Of a DNA stretch of 64,000 nucleotides, positions 27,651 through 36,447 are shown piece by piece. Within the stretch, counting starts at the first letter, position 1. The number at the start of each line of letters is the position of its first letter. A model generated the notes under the pieces. It was not told the origin of the DNA. It worked only from the letters and a program-made list of their open reading frames with translations, and made no database searches. The stretch lies in contig NZ_AP018439.1 in assembly GCF_009937955.1 (NCBI RefSeq), forward strand, positions 2,232,001 to 2,296,000, in the 5' to 3' direction. Origin of the DNA: Undibacterium sp. KW1 (GTDB taxonomy: Bacteria > Pseudomonadota > Gammaproteobacteria > Burkholderiales > Burkholderiaceae_D). The position numbers and the translations under genes are program-made.

Positions 27651-28940
27651 TTAAACTTGTTGCATCTCCTCTTGTTTACTCAGGCGTGGCAAGGCTGTAA
27701 TGCCGCGGATGATAGGGTTTTTTGCTGCAAGTATTGCCAGCAGCAGGGCTGCGCCACCGGCAAAACCCAGGGCATAACGTAAGCCCATATGCTCACCCAG
27801 CCAGCCACCGATCAAGGCGCCAGGGCCTGCCGGTATCAGTATCAGCCAGCGCATGGTGCTGGTCATGCGGCCCAGCATGGCTTCTGGCGTGACTGCCTGA
27901 CGCAAGGCCAGGAAGTTGATAAAGATCAGTACGCCGCCTATGGAGAAACACATCAGCATGAAACCAAATGCAGCGATACCCCAGTTATTGGTCGGTGCCA
28001 AGGCCAGCAAACCCCAGCCCAGACCACAGACTGCCACGCCCAGCACCATGCACGGACCCGGCCCAATAGTGCGGCTGATGCGGCTGCCATATACGCTGGC
28101 GATAATGGTGCCCACACCCATACCCATATAGCTGAGACCAACTGCCTGTTCAGACAAACCCAATTCACGCGTGGCAAACAGGATTTGCACCACCAACGCC
28201 GCGTTATAGCAAAGCTGCCAGCCACCTACTGTCAAGGCCAGCGCGATCAGCAGAGGTTTATTGGCGACAAAAGACAGGCCTGCCTTCAAGTCACGCCAGA
28301 AGTGTGCATCTGCACGTGGCTCCCTGACTTCATTGACATGAATGCCTCGCAAGATCACAGCGGATGTCAGTAAAAGAATGGCATCAGCCAGCAAGGCTAT
28401 CGGTGCACCCAGCAACTTGATCAATGCACCAGCCGTGGCGGGGCCTGCAACTTCTGCACCTGAGGTTGCCAGTGCATTCTTTGCATGTGCTTCCACCAGG
28501 CGGTCTCGTGGCACGATCTGTGTCAGCACGATTTGCGAAGCTGTGCCAGCAGTGGTATTTACTACACCAATCATGAAGCCGACTACATACAGCCAGGTCA
28601 TGTTGAGATAACCCAGCCACCAGGCCACAGGCACACTGGCGACCGAAATGGATATCATTATTTCGCCAACTACATACACTGGCAGCTTGCGCACCCTGTC
28701 CAGCCATACACCTGAAGGCAGAGACAGCAAGACAAAGGGCAGGATCTCCATGAAGGTCAGCATGCCCATCTGGGTGGCACTGGCGTGCAGTAACAGGGCG
28801 GCAGTCAGCGGCAGGGCCAGCATGGTGACCTGGGCACCAAACGAGCTGATCAGTATCGAGGTCCAGAGACGCCGATAGACAAGATCGCGTAACAAGTCCC
28901 TTTCTGGGAGCGAAAACAGTCCTAAAATTTTATTTTTCAT
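27651..28940 (-). CDS. MFS exporter, EntS-like
   Basis: This 429-residue protein has about twelve membrane segments and a motif A-like loop (LPSGVWLDRVRKLP). It resembles EntS-type and macrolide-type MFS exporters with the starting stretch LLRDLVYRRLWTSILIS. The start at ATG 28940 has no clear ribosome-binding site; TTG 28949 is an alternative. It is upstream of, and parallel to, the OPT gene, separated by about 160 bp. Substrate is unknown. Confidence 0.85.
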   Translation of the reverse strand: MKNKILGLFSLPERDLLRDLVYRRLWTSILISSFGAQVTMLALPLTAALLLHASATQMGMLTFMEILPFVLLSLPSGVWLDRVRKLPVYVVGEIMISISVASVPVAWWLGYLNMTWLYVVGFMIGVVNTTAGTASQIVLTQIVPRDRLVEAHAKNALATSGAEVAGPATAGALIKLLGAPIALLADAILLLTSAVILRGIHVNEVREPRADAHFWRDLKAGLSFVANKPLLIALALTVGGWQLCYNAALVVQILFATRELGLSEQAVGLSYMGMGVGTIIASVYGSRISRTIGPGPCMVLGVAVCGLGWGLLALAPTNNWGIAAFGFMLMCFSIGGVLIFINFLALRQAVTPEAMLGRMTSTMRWLILIPAGPGALIGGWLGEHMGLRYALGFAGGAALLLAILAAKNPIIRGITALPRLSKQEEMQQV

Positions 28941-29402
28941 AATGAGCAATACAATAATTTGCCCGTGTCTTTATTCTTGACGAGATGAATAGTAGTACAC
29001 AGGTCTGGGCGTCTATGCGCAACCAGGTTGGAGCAAAAAAGCAAAGGCGGATGATATGTAATGCCTGGTTTGGCCTGGTATGGCTGAGCAAAACTGGGGC
29101 AGCGATTACTACCGTATCATCGGAGCATCTGGCGGCTAGCGCAGATTAGTCGAACTCGTACAGCTATTCGAACTTAATGGGGCTTGGAGTATGCGCAAAG
29201 CTACGTCGCCAGTGCTGAAAAGCCTGGATGCACCACGGTGTTGCTAGTGACGCTGTAGTTTGAAAGTGCATTTACCCGAGTCCTGAGGGTTGAAAGTGAA
29301 TGAAAATTGAATCAGAAAATTACCCCGCGTCACAGATTTTTATTGACGCACAGTACAAATAGATTGTATTGCTCTTCATTAGTTCCCGCTAGTGAAAAAA
29401 AT
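28941..29402. other. Intergenic region between divergent genes
   Basis: I see no supported gene or RNA in these 460 bases. There is a short 10-bp near-tandem repeat (GCCTGGTTTG / GCCTGGTATG, around 29060-29085) and a repeated TGAAAGTG motif around 29259-29300. Promoters for both flanking genes presumably lie here, but none is clear. Confidence 0.5.
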
Positions 29403-30266
29403 ATGATGTTTGAAAAACCTGTAGTCATGATTGACTTTGAAACCTCCGGCATGTCACCAGAACAGGGAGGGCGCGTTACCGAAGTGGCAGCATTGCGCAT
29501 CGTCGGTGGTGAAATTGTTGACCGTTATGTCAGCCTCATCAACAGCAATGTGCGTATCCCTTACTTTATTACTGAATTGACAGGCATTACCCAGGCCATG
29601 GTCGATAAAGCACCCCCAGCATCTGAAGTGCTGCCTGAACTCGTGGAGTTTATTGGTAACGATACATTGGCTGCGCACAATGCCAGTTTTGATGAGAAGT
29701 TCTTATTGGCCGAGAGCGATAGGCTGGGCCTGTGGCCTGCCCATGATGGCGTGATTTGCTCGGTCAAACTGGCGCGCAGGGTGTTTCCTGGCTTGAGTAC
29801 TTATTCCTTGGGCCCACTGGCAGCTTCCATGGGCATACGTTTCAAAGGTTCTGCTCACAGGGCAGAGGCAGATGCAGAAGTCGCATCAAATTTGATGTTG
29901 CGCATAGCCAGCGAGCTGGGCCAGCGTTATGGCTATTCCGCAATTGACCCGCGCTTGCTACAGGATATTAACAAGCTGGCAGCAGCCAAAGTGCCTGCAT
30001 TTTTGAAAAAGCACAGAGCGGCTGAGATTGCGGCTGATGCGGCGCCGGTGCACTTGCTAAAGACCAAGGGTGTGCAACGCTTTCGCCACTACAAAGGTGG
30101 TATTTATGAGCTGGTGTGCGAGGCAACGCAAGAATCTGATTTAAGCCCCGTCATTGTTTATCGCGCCCACGATGGTTCCATCTGGACCAGACCCAGGTCG
30201 GTCTTTTTTGAAATGCTGCAGATCAATGGCGCAGAAGTCATGCGCTTCACGCCCATCAAGGAATAA
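29403..30266 (+). CDS. DnaQ-like 3'-5' exonuclease fused to a DUF1653-like domain
   Basis: This 287-residue protein has an N-terminal DEDDh exonuclease of the DNA polymerase III epsilon type (residues 1-175). Exo I is MIDFETSG, exo II is HNASFDEKFL and exo III is HRAEADAE. After a linker, residues 224-287 (HYKGGIYELV, then VVYRAHDGSIWTRPRSVFFE) match the DUF1653 pattern (HYKG...YEV...VVY...WVRP...F), usually a stand-alone small protein. I chose ATG 29403 (or 29406) as the natural domain start; upstream in-frame residues look non-coding. Function of the fusion is unknown. Confidence 0.85.
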   Translation: MMFEKPVVMIDFETSGMSPEQGGRVTEVAALRIVGGEIVDRYVSLINSNVRIPYFITELTGITQAMVDKAPPASEVLPELVEFIGNDTLAAHNASFDEKFLLAESDRLGLWPAHDGVICSVKLARRVFPGLSTYSLGPLAASMGIRFKGSAHRAEADAEVASNLMLRIASELGQRYGYSAIDPRLLQDINKLAAAKVPAFLKKHRAAEIAADAAPVHLLKTKGVQRFRHYKGGIYELVCEATQESDLSPVIVYRAHDGSIWTRPRSVFFEMLQINGAEVMRFTPIKE

Positions 30267-30268
30267 AA

Positions 30269-30298
30269 AAGGCGGGCACATTTCATCTTACCCGCCTT
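30269..30298. terminator. Terminator between convergent genes
   Basis: AAGGCGGG and CCCGCCTT form an 8-bp stem with a 14-nt loop. The T-run is good only on the minus strand (TTTTTTATT), so it mainly ends the POT transporter gene. Confidence 0.75.
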
Positions 30299-30315
30299 GC
30301 ATGTTGCTTTTCTTG

Positions 30316-31833
30316 TTATGCCGGTTTAGCCTGCTCAGTCTGCGTCAGCGGGTTTGCTGCTGCCGATGCCTGCTTGGGAGGCCCATCGGTAATCAGTTTG
30401 CGTAAGACAGGGATCAGGACAATGAGGACGATGCCTACGCCAACACTACTCCAGCCCAGTAAAGAGAAAATGTAGTTATAGGTTGGATTGGTGGATGAGG
30501 CCAGACCTTCTGTCGCATCAGGGATCAGGCCTGAGAATTTGCTGGCCAGAATAGATGCTGTGCCGGTTACCAGCATCCAGGTGCCCATCATGACGCCCTG
30601 ATACTGGCGCGGTGCCAGTTTGCCTATCATGGCATAACCGATAGGCGAAATAAGCAGCTCAGCAATACTTTGCAGGATGTAGCTGATGAATATCCATTTG
30701 AAAGCCACCAGGCCGTTGCTGGCAGCAGTTGCTATGCCTATGGGCAGGACAAGGAAGCCCAGACCGATGATAATCAGTGAAGCAGAGAACTGACGCGGAA
30801 TATCTATATTCCAGCCCTTGGCACGCAACTTGTCGAACAACATCGCCATCAGCGGGCCGCCAAACATGATGACAAAGCTATTGATGTTTTGTATCCATTG
30901 CGGCGCAACTTCATAGCCCCAGACCATGCGATCTACATTGCTGACGGCAAACAGTTGCAAGCCCATCGGGGCCATTTGATACAGTGTCCAGAATACCAGC
31001 GAACCTATGGTCAGCAAGACGTAGGCCGTCATATTATTACGTTCACGTGGCTCTTTGTGAATGGCAGTCAGGATGATGAAAATGACAGCAATCGCAATGC
31101 TGATGATCATGACCAGGTTGCCCGTCATCTCAGCGCGGTGCAGCATGAATTCAACCAGCGGTACCAGGCCAGCCATGACCGCCAGACCGACCAGAAAGCG
31201 CCAGCGGAACTGGTTTGCGGTGGCATCAAGCAGGGTGGTGTTCAGGTCACACAACCTGCGCCAGTTGATTGCCGCCAGTACGATCGCCATGAAGTTGCCT
31301 ATGGTGGCGAAAATAAACAGGCTGGCATAGTCTTCTTGCAGCTGGTAATAACCGGCAGCGGTGAAGCCAATAAAAAAGCCCAGGTTCATGCCTGCATAAT
31401 TCCACAGGAAGGCGCTTTCGCGACGATTGTCTTCAGGTTTGAAGCGTTGTGTCAGCATCAGGTTAAGACAGGTGACGTTCAGACCACTACCCGTCAGGAA
31501 GAAGGCCAGTCCCCAGTACATGGTGGCTGAAGTACCTACGGAAATAGTCGCACAGCCTATGACTTGCAGGATCATGCCACCAACAAACAGGTTGCGGTTA
31601 CTGATAAAACGACCTGCCAGATAACCACCAAACAAATGCAGACCATAATTAAATGCACCAAACACACCCATGATGGCCGTGGCATCCTTGGCAGTAAAGC
31701 CCAGCTTCTTGGTCGCATACAGTACCAGGGTGGAATACAGTACGGCAAAGCCCAGGGTGGCAAAAATCTGTATGAAAAACAATGCGCCTGCGCCTTCAGG
31801 TACGGCAGCCAGTCTTTGTTTGATTGTGGACAA
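30316..31833 (-). CDS. POT/PTR-family peptide transporter lacking ExxER
   Basis: This 505-residue protein belongs to the proton-dependent oligopeptide transporter family, with about fourteen membrane segments. The second PTR2 signature is present (FLWNYAGMNLGFF). Helix 1 reads FFIQIFATLGFAVLYSTL, so the ExxER proton-coupling motif is missing. I chose TTG 31833 because GGAG lies 6 nt upstream and the family starts here. Its role may be uptake of di- or tripeptides, but a changed coupling mode is possible. Confidence 0.83.
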   Translation of the reverse strand: MSTIKQRLAAVPEGAGALFFIQIFATLGFAVLYSTLVLYATKKLGFTAKDATAIMGVFGAFNYGLHLFGGYLAGRFISNRNLFVGGMILQVIGCATISVGTSATMYWGLAFFLTGSGLNVTCLNLMLTQRFKPEDNRRESAFLWNYAGMNLGFFIGFTAAGYYQLQEDYASLFIFATIGNFMAIVLAAINWRRLCDLNTTLLDATANQFRWRFLVGLAVMAGLVPLVEFMLHRAEMTGNLVMIISIAIAVIFIILTAIHKEPRERNNMTAYVLLTIGSLVFWTLYQMAPMGLQLFAVSNVDRMVWGYEVAPQWIQNINSFVIMFGGPLMAMLFDKLRAKGWNIDIPRQFSASLIIIGLGFLVLPIGIATAASNGLVAFKWIFISYILQSIAELLISPIGYAMIGKLAPRQYQGVMMGTWMLVTGTASILASKFSGLIPDATEGLASSTNPTYNYIFSLLGWSSVGVGIVLIVLIPVLRKLITDGPPKQASAAANPLTQTEQAKPA

Positions 31834-32000
31834 GGTGGTCTCCAGAGTGGTGGTCTGGCAGGCATTGTAAAGCAAAGAAATACTGGAAATAAGACAATTT
31901 GTATAGATAATTTCCATGCAGAAGCTGGAATGCAAAAACATGCGAAAATGAATGATAGTCAAGTCAGCTCAAATCTGAATCAACAAGACCATAGGAAGCA

Positions 32001-32990
32001 ATGGACAGCATAGATCTCGAAGTACTTAAAACCTGTGACGCGTGGATCAAGGCAGGACAAGCCTGCGAACTGGTCACTGTCATCAAGACCTGGGGTTCCA
32101 GTCCAAGGCCGGAAGGCGCGACGCTGGCTATTGCCGGTAGTGGGCAGGTGGTGGGCTCGGTCTCTGGCGGCTGCATAGAAGACGACTTGATAGAAAGAGT
32201 GCAGCGCGACGGCATGCAGCGTCATTTGCCAGAGATCGTCACCTATGGCATTACCGCAGATGAAGCTCACCGTTTTGGCCTGCCTTGTGGTGGCACGATA
32301 GAGCTGGCTATAGAGCCTTTATCAGCGCGCAGCAAGGTGGACGCTTTATTGCAAGGTTTGCAAAGGCATGAATTGTTGGCGCGACGTCTGGATTTGCATA
32401 CGGGGGAGGTGACACTTGATAGAGCCGATCCGGGTCAACAATTACAGATTACGGATGACGCTTTGACGACCGTACACGGCCCGCGCTGGCGCTTGCTCAT
32501 CATAGGAGCCGGGCAGTTGTCACGCTTTTTGGCCAGTATCGCAGTAGGCATGGATTACCAGGTCACAGTCTGCGATCCGCGTGAAGAATACCGCAGTGGC
32601 TGGCAGGTAGAGGGCGTGCAATTGATTCATGCCATGCCCGACGATCTGGTACTGGAAATGCAACTGGATAGCCGAAGCGCCGTGGTCGCCCTGACGCACG
32701 ACCCTAAACTGGACGATCTGGCCCTCATGGAAGCCTTGAAGTCTGATGCTTTTTATGTCGGTGCTATCGGTTCGCGCATTAACAATGCCAAGCGACGCGA
32801 GAGATTAAAAGAGTTCGACCTCAATGACGAACAACTGGCAAAACTCCATGGCCCCATAGGTTTGTATATAGGTAGCAAGACACCAGCCGAGATTGCGATT
32901 TCCATACTGGCTGAATTGACCGCTGTAAAAAATCGCATTCTGCTGCCTGCAGAAGTCAATGTCGCCCATGCCAAATCCACGCTAACCTGA
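32001..32990 (+). CDS. XdhC/CoxI family protein
   Basis: This 329-residue protein is an XdhC/CoxI family member, which in known cases inserts or sulfurates the molybdenum cofactor of xanthine or CO dehydrogenases. The N-terminal domain has SVSGGCIEDDLIERVQ. A C-terminal Rossmann domain has LLIIGAGQLSRFLASIAVGM and the YVGAIGSRINNAKRRERL stretch. No xdhA or xdhB is nearby. It is followed closely by a PhzF-family gene. Confidence 0.88.
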   Translation: MDSIDLEVLKTCDAWIKAGQACELVTVIKTWGSSPRPEGATLAIAGSGQVVGSVSGGCIEDDLIERVQRDGMQRHLPEIVTYGITADEAHRFGLPCGGTIELAIEPLSARSKVDALLQGLQRHELLARRLDLHTGEVTLDRADPGQQLQITDDALTTVHGPRWRLLIIGAGQLSRFLASIAVGMDYQVTVCDPREEYRSGWQVEGVQLIHAMPDDLVLEMQLDSRSAVVALTHDPKLDDLALMEALKSDAFYVGAIGSRINNAKRRERLKEFDLNDEQLAKLHGPIGLYIGSKTPAEIAISILAELTAVKNRILLPAEVNVAHAKSTLT

Positions 32991-33008
32991 TTTTTTGAAG
33001 AAAGAATA

Positions 33009-33890
33009 GTGATTAAAACGATGACTAACTACGCTTTTCGTCTCTTGAATGTGTTTGCCGAAGAAACCCTGGGTGGTAACCCGCTATGTGTATTTGAAGA
33101 TGCCACGGGCATGTCAGATGAACAAATGCAGGCACTGGCTTTGCAGTTCAATTTGTCGGAAACAGTGTTTGTATTGCCCTCAGAAGTCGCTACCGCCAGA
33201 ATGCGTATCTTCACGCCAGATGCAGAAATGCCCTTTGCCGGGCATCCGAGTCTGGGTTCGGCGCAGGTGGTTGGCAGCCTCAGCAATTCCAGCCAGATTT
33301 CGCTGGAATGCAAGGCAGGCCTGGTTGATCTGCGTCTTGAGAATGGTATTTGGACACTGACCACGCCTCATAAAGGCGATCCAGTGGTCAAAGCCAGTGG
33401 TCTTTCTGTCGCGCAAGCAGCTTCTTTAATGGGTCTGGATGAAGGCGACATTCATTCTGTGCCGCTGTGGATCAACACTGGTAGCGAACAAATGCTGCTA
33501 CCCCTGAATTCACGCGAAGCGGTTTTACGTGCCACGCCAGACGTCAGCAAGTTGCCTGTCTGGCCTGCCAATAGCCTGGGGCGCAAGTCTGTCTATGTAT
33601 TTGCTTTTGATGAGCCAACGTCAGAAGACGAACGTCTGTCCGTAACGGCGCGTTATTTCTTTGCCAAGCAGGGCGGCGGCTTTGCCGAAGACCCGGGCAC
33701 AGGTTCTGCATGCGCCAACCTGGGTGGCTGGTGGCAGCATCAGGGGCGTGATTTGCCCATCAGCATGCGCATAGCCCAGGGCGCGCAAGTCAGGCGTCCA
33801 TGCCAGCTTTACCTGGATGTGGCGGCAGACAAGAGCATACGGGTAGGGGGCAAAGTAATAGAAATTGCACAAGGCCAGCTGCAAATCTAG
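33009..33890 (+). CDS. PhzF-family isomerase
   Basis: This 293-residue protein is a PhzF/DapF-fold isomerase. NPLCVFE follows the N-terminal strand. The LSETVFVLP stretch carries the catalytic glutamate, and GHPSLGSAQVV and GFAEDPGTGSACANLGGW are family motifs. Substrate is unknown; phenazine synthesis is not implied. The start is GTG 33009, with a purine-rich GAAGAAAGAA upstream. ATG 33021 is also possible. It lies 18 bp from xdhC and is probably cotranscribed. Confidence 0.88.
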   Translation: MIKTMTNYAFRLLNVFAEETLGGNPLCVFEDATGMSDEQMQALALQFNLSETVFVLPSEVATARMRIFTPDAEMPFAGHPSLGSAQVVGSLSNSSQISLECKAGLVDLRLENGIWTLTTPHKGDPVVKASGLSVAQAASLMGLDEGDIHSVPLWINTGSEQMLLPLNSREAVLRATPDVSKLPVWPANSLGRKSVYVFAFDEPTSEDERLSVTARYFFAKQGGGFAEDPGTGSACANLGGWWQHQGRDLPISMRIAQGAQVRRPCQLYLDVAADKSIRVGGKVIEIAQGQLQI

Positions 33891-34058
33891 AAAAATCCTT
33901 CTGAATCAGGCTTAAATCAAGCCGGGCAGCATATAAATAGACATAAAGCACGGGAAGAGCAGGCGTAAATCCTTTAAAATAGCGACTTCATTCATTTGCA
34001 CTGAAAAACCAGTGGCCTGACGAACTTATGTCTGTGGCCCGGTTCAGGATATTCCCCT

Positions 34059-35177
34059 ATGAGCATGTCTACTACCCAGGAAATCGTTGCCGAATTGCGC
34101 GCTGGCCGCATGGTGATACTGGTTGATGAAGAAGATCGAGAAAACGAAGGCGACCTGATCATGGCCGCAGAGTTCGTCACGCCGGAAGCCATCAATTTCA
34201 TGGCCAAGTTTGGCCGTGGCCTGATTTGTCTGACGTTGACAGAAGAACGTTGTGATCAATTGAACCTGGCCATGATGACCAGCCGCAATGGTACCTCCTT
34301 TGGTACCAACTTCACCGTATCGATAGAAGCGGCGGAAGGCGTAACTACCGGTATCTCTGCCGCTGACCGTGCCCGCACGGTACAGGTTGCTGTTGATAAA
34401 AAGTCCACTGCGGCCGACATCGTCCAGCCTGGCCATATTTTCCCGCTGAAGGCGCAAAGAGGCGGTGTCCTCATGCGTGCTGGCCATACTGAAGCCGGTT
34501 GCGACCTGGCTGAGCTGGCTGGTCTTACACCGGCATCAGTGATTTGCGAAATCATGAAGGACGACGGCACGATGGCACGTCTGCCTGATTTGATCGAGTT
34601 CGCCAAAGAACATGATATGAAAATAGGGACGATTGCCGACCTGATTCATTATCGCAGCCAGACAGAGAGCATCGTAGATCGCGTGGCCGAGCGTGAAATG
34701 CATACCGTGCATGGCAGCTTCAAGGCTCTGGTATATCGCGACAAACCCAGTGGCTCTGCCCATCTGGCGCTGGTGCATGGCGATATCAGCCGTGAAAAAG
34801 AGGCTCTGGTGCGTGTACATCAGCCGGTATCCATCATCGATTTGCTGGAAAGCCAGGCTACCACGCATTCATGGAATGTCGCGGCCGCCATGGCAGCCAT
34901 CAAGAAGGCAGATTCCGGCGTTATCGTCTTGCTCAACTGCGGCGAGACTGCAGAACAGTTGTTTGACCAGTTCAAGGCACTTGATACGCCAGAAACCAAA
35001 CCCGCAGGCCGGGCTGCGCGTATGGACTTGCGCAATTACGGCATAGGTGCACAGATTTTGAAGGATGTAGGCGTAGGCAAGATGAAATTGCTGGCCAATC
35101 CACGTAAGATGCCGTCCATGACAGGATTTAATCTCGAAGTTGTTGGGTATCTCGATAAGCCGTGCGCAGACAAATAA
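34059..35177 (+). CDS. ribBA: RibBA: DHBP synthase with degenerate GTP cyclohydrolase II domain
   Basis: This 372-residue protein starts with a 3,4-dihydroxy-2-butanone-4-phosphate synthase (RibB, about residues 1-200; [12 protein letters not shown] active loop, [12 protein letters not shown]). It supplies the four-carbon unit of riboflavin. The C-terminal half aligns with GTP cyclohydrolase II but lacks the zinc cysteines and catalytic RQEGRG-type motif. It retains only the late [15 protein letters not shown] and [10 protein letters not shown] parts. So RibB activity is expected, and RibA activity doubtful. It precedes ribH. I see no FMN riboswitch. Confidence 0.92.
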   Translation: MSMSTTQEIVAELRAGRMVILVDEEDRENEGDLIMAAEFVTPEAINFMAKFGRGLICLTLTEERCDQLNLAMMTSRNGTSFGTNFTVSIEAAEGVTTGISAADRARTVQVAVDKKSTAADIVQPGHIFPLKAQRGGVLMRAGHTEAGCDLAELAGLTPASVICEIMKDDGTMARLPDLIEFAKEHDMKIGTIADLIHYRSQTESIVDRVAEREMHTVHGSFKALVYRDKPSGSAHLALVHGDISREKEALVRVHQPVSIIDLLESQATTHSWNVAAAMAAIKKADSGVIVLLNCGETAEQLFDQFKALDTPETKPAGRAARMDLRNYGIGAQILKDVGVGKMKLLANPRKMPSMTGFNLEVVGYLDKPCADK

Positions 35178-35277
35178 GGATGAGCGTGCCGGGCTGCAGC
35201 AGTGTCACCAGCGGTCTTTTTAGTGCACTTTCATCACTCACATCACATCAGGCGCTAAAAGCGCAAGAAAGAATATT

Positions 35278-35775
35278 ATGACAGTTGGACATTACGAAGC
35301 AAATCTGGATGGCGCAGGCGTACGTGTAGGTATCGTACAGGCGCGTTTTAACGACAATATTGGCAATGGCTTGCTGGATGCCTGCCTGGCAGAATTGTCA
35401 CTGCTGGGCGTACTCAATGAAGACATCCTGCACGTGACTGTGCCAGGTGCACTGGAAGTGCCACTGGCCTTGCAAAAACTGGCAGAAACCAATCAATTCG
35501 ATGCCCTGATCGCCCTGGGTGCAGTTATCCGTGGTGAAACCTATCACTTTGAGCTGGTATCGAATGAATCAGGCGCGGGCATCACCCGTGTTGGCCTGGA
35601 TGCTGGCATCCCTATCGCCAATGCCATCCTGACGACAGAGAATGATGAGCAGGCTGAAGTGCGCATGCAGGAAAAAGGTCGCGACGCCGCCCGCGTTGCC
35701 GTAGAAATGGCCAACCTGACCCTGGCCCTGGAAGAACTGGCAGAAGCCACAGAAGACGTGCACTATGATGCCTGA
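35278..35775 (+). CDS. ribH: 6,7-dimethyl-8-ribityllumazine synthase
   Basis: RibH (165 residues) condenses the RibB product with the pyrimidine to make lumazine, the step before riboflavin synthase. Family motifs are [38 protein letters not shown] and [14 protein letters not shown]. It lies 100 bp after ribBA and precedes nusB, the usual ribH-nusB pairing. The start follows AAGAAAGAA. Confidence 0.96.
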   Translation: MTVGHYEANLDGAGVRVGIVQARFNDNIGNGLLDACLAELSLLGVLNEDILHVTVPGALEVPLALQKLAETNQFDALIALGAVIRGETYHFELVSNESGAGITRVGLDAGIPIANAILTTENDEQAEVRMQEKGRDAARVAVEMANLTLALEELAEATEDVHYDA

Positions 35776-35835
35776 TCGTTTTGCTCAGGTTTGATTTACA
35801 TTTAAGTTCAAGCCTGCACGGTGATCATCCAGCTC

Positions 35836-35874
35836 TAAGTTAGCATGATAAGTTAGTAAGACAAGTTAGTAAGA
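35836..35874 (+). repeat. Three tandem 13-bp repeats before nusB
   Basis: TAAGTTAGCATGA, TAAGTTAGTAAGA and CAAGTTAGTAAGA follow one another without gaps. The last ends 6 bp before the nusB ATG, so they sit in the leader and include its ribosome-binding region (GTAAGAGAAG). Copy number could change nusB translation. Confidence 0.85.
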
Positions 35875-35880
35875 GAAGAT

Positions 35881-36345
35881 ATGAATAATAAAACATTACA
35901 CGCCAATCCCAGCAAGAACCGTTCGCCACGCCACCGTGCGCGCGAATTTGCCTTGCAGGGCATGTACCAGTGGCTGCTGAACAATGAAGATTCCGGCGCG
36001 ATTGAAGCCCATATCCGTGAAGCCCACGGTTTTGAGAAGGCAGACAGAGAGCATTTTGATTCCCTGTTGCATGGTGCTATCAAACAATCCATAGAATTGC
36101 GCGAGCAAATTGCCCCTTTGATTGATCGCAGTATTGCAGAATTGTCACCTATCGAGCACGCAGCGCTGCTGATCGGTGCCTATGAATTGAAAAACCATAT
36201 AGAAATCCCTTACCGCGTCGTCATCAACGAAGCTGTAGAGTTGACCAAGTCCTTTGGTGGTCTGGATGGTCACAAGTATGTCAATGGTGTACTCGACAAA
36301 CTGGCAGCAAAGCTGCGTGCGACAGAGGTTGCAGCAGGTAAGTAA
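35881..36345 (+). CDS. nusB: Transcription antitermination factor NusB
   Basis: NusB (154 residues) is an all-helical RNA-binding protein that, with NusE, joins the antitermination complex at rRNA operons. [18 protein letters not shown] is the N-terminal signature, and [18 protein letters not shown] with [14 protein letters not shown] the C-terminal one. It follows ribH by 105 bp. Three tandem 13-mers directly precede its start. Confidence 0.96.
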   Translation: MNNKTLHANPSKNRSPRHRAREFALQGMYQWLLNNEDSGAIEAHIREAHGFEKADREHFDSLLHGAIKQSIELREQIAPLIDRSIAELSPIEHAALLIGAYELKNHIEIPYRVVINEAVELTKSFGGLDGHKYVNGVLDKLAAKLRATEVAAGK

Positions 36346-36385
36346 GGTACTGACCAAGTTACTGACCATATTTGTAAAAGTATCT

Positions 36386-36423
36386 ACCGCCTTATTTTGA
36401 AAGATAAATAAGGCGGTTTTTTT
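36386..36423 (+). terminator. Strong intrinsic terminator after nusB
   Basis: ACCGCCTTAT and ATAAGGCGGT form a perfect 10-bp stem, extendable by 2 pairs, followed by seven T. It ends only 25 bp before the next gene's ATG. Confidence 0.9.
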
Positions 36424-36447
36424 CAGCCTGTGTTTTTAGGAAGTGCC

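Noticed and set aside
28941..29402. Extra coding sequence upstream of the exonuclease
   Set aside because: The in-frame 32-residue extension from 29307 lacks a ribosome-binding site and does not resemble DnaQ-like starts.
33009..33890. Phenazine biosynthesis locus
   Set aside because: PhzF-family isomerases are widespread and no other phz gene is nearby.
33909..33923. Possible terminator after phzF
   Set aside because: The stem GGCTT/AAGCC is only 5 bp and has no T-run.
33891..34058. FMN riboswitch before ribBA
   Set aside because: I looked for the conserved RFN segments (GGGGCAGGGTGAAA, ACCGGCGGT and the 3' AGTCCGGATG-type part) and saw none.
35836..35874. CRISPR-like repeat array before nusB
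   Set aside because: The 13-mers are directly contiguous with no spacers, and there are no cas genes.
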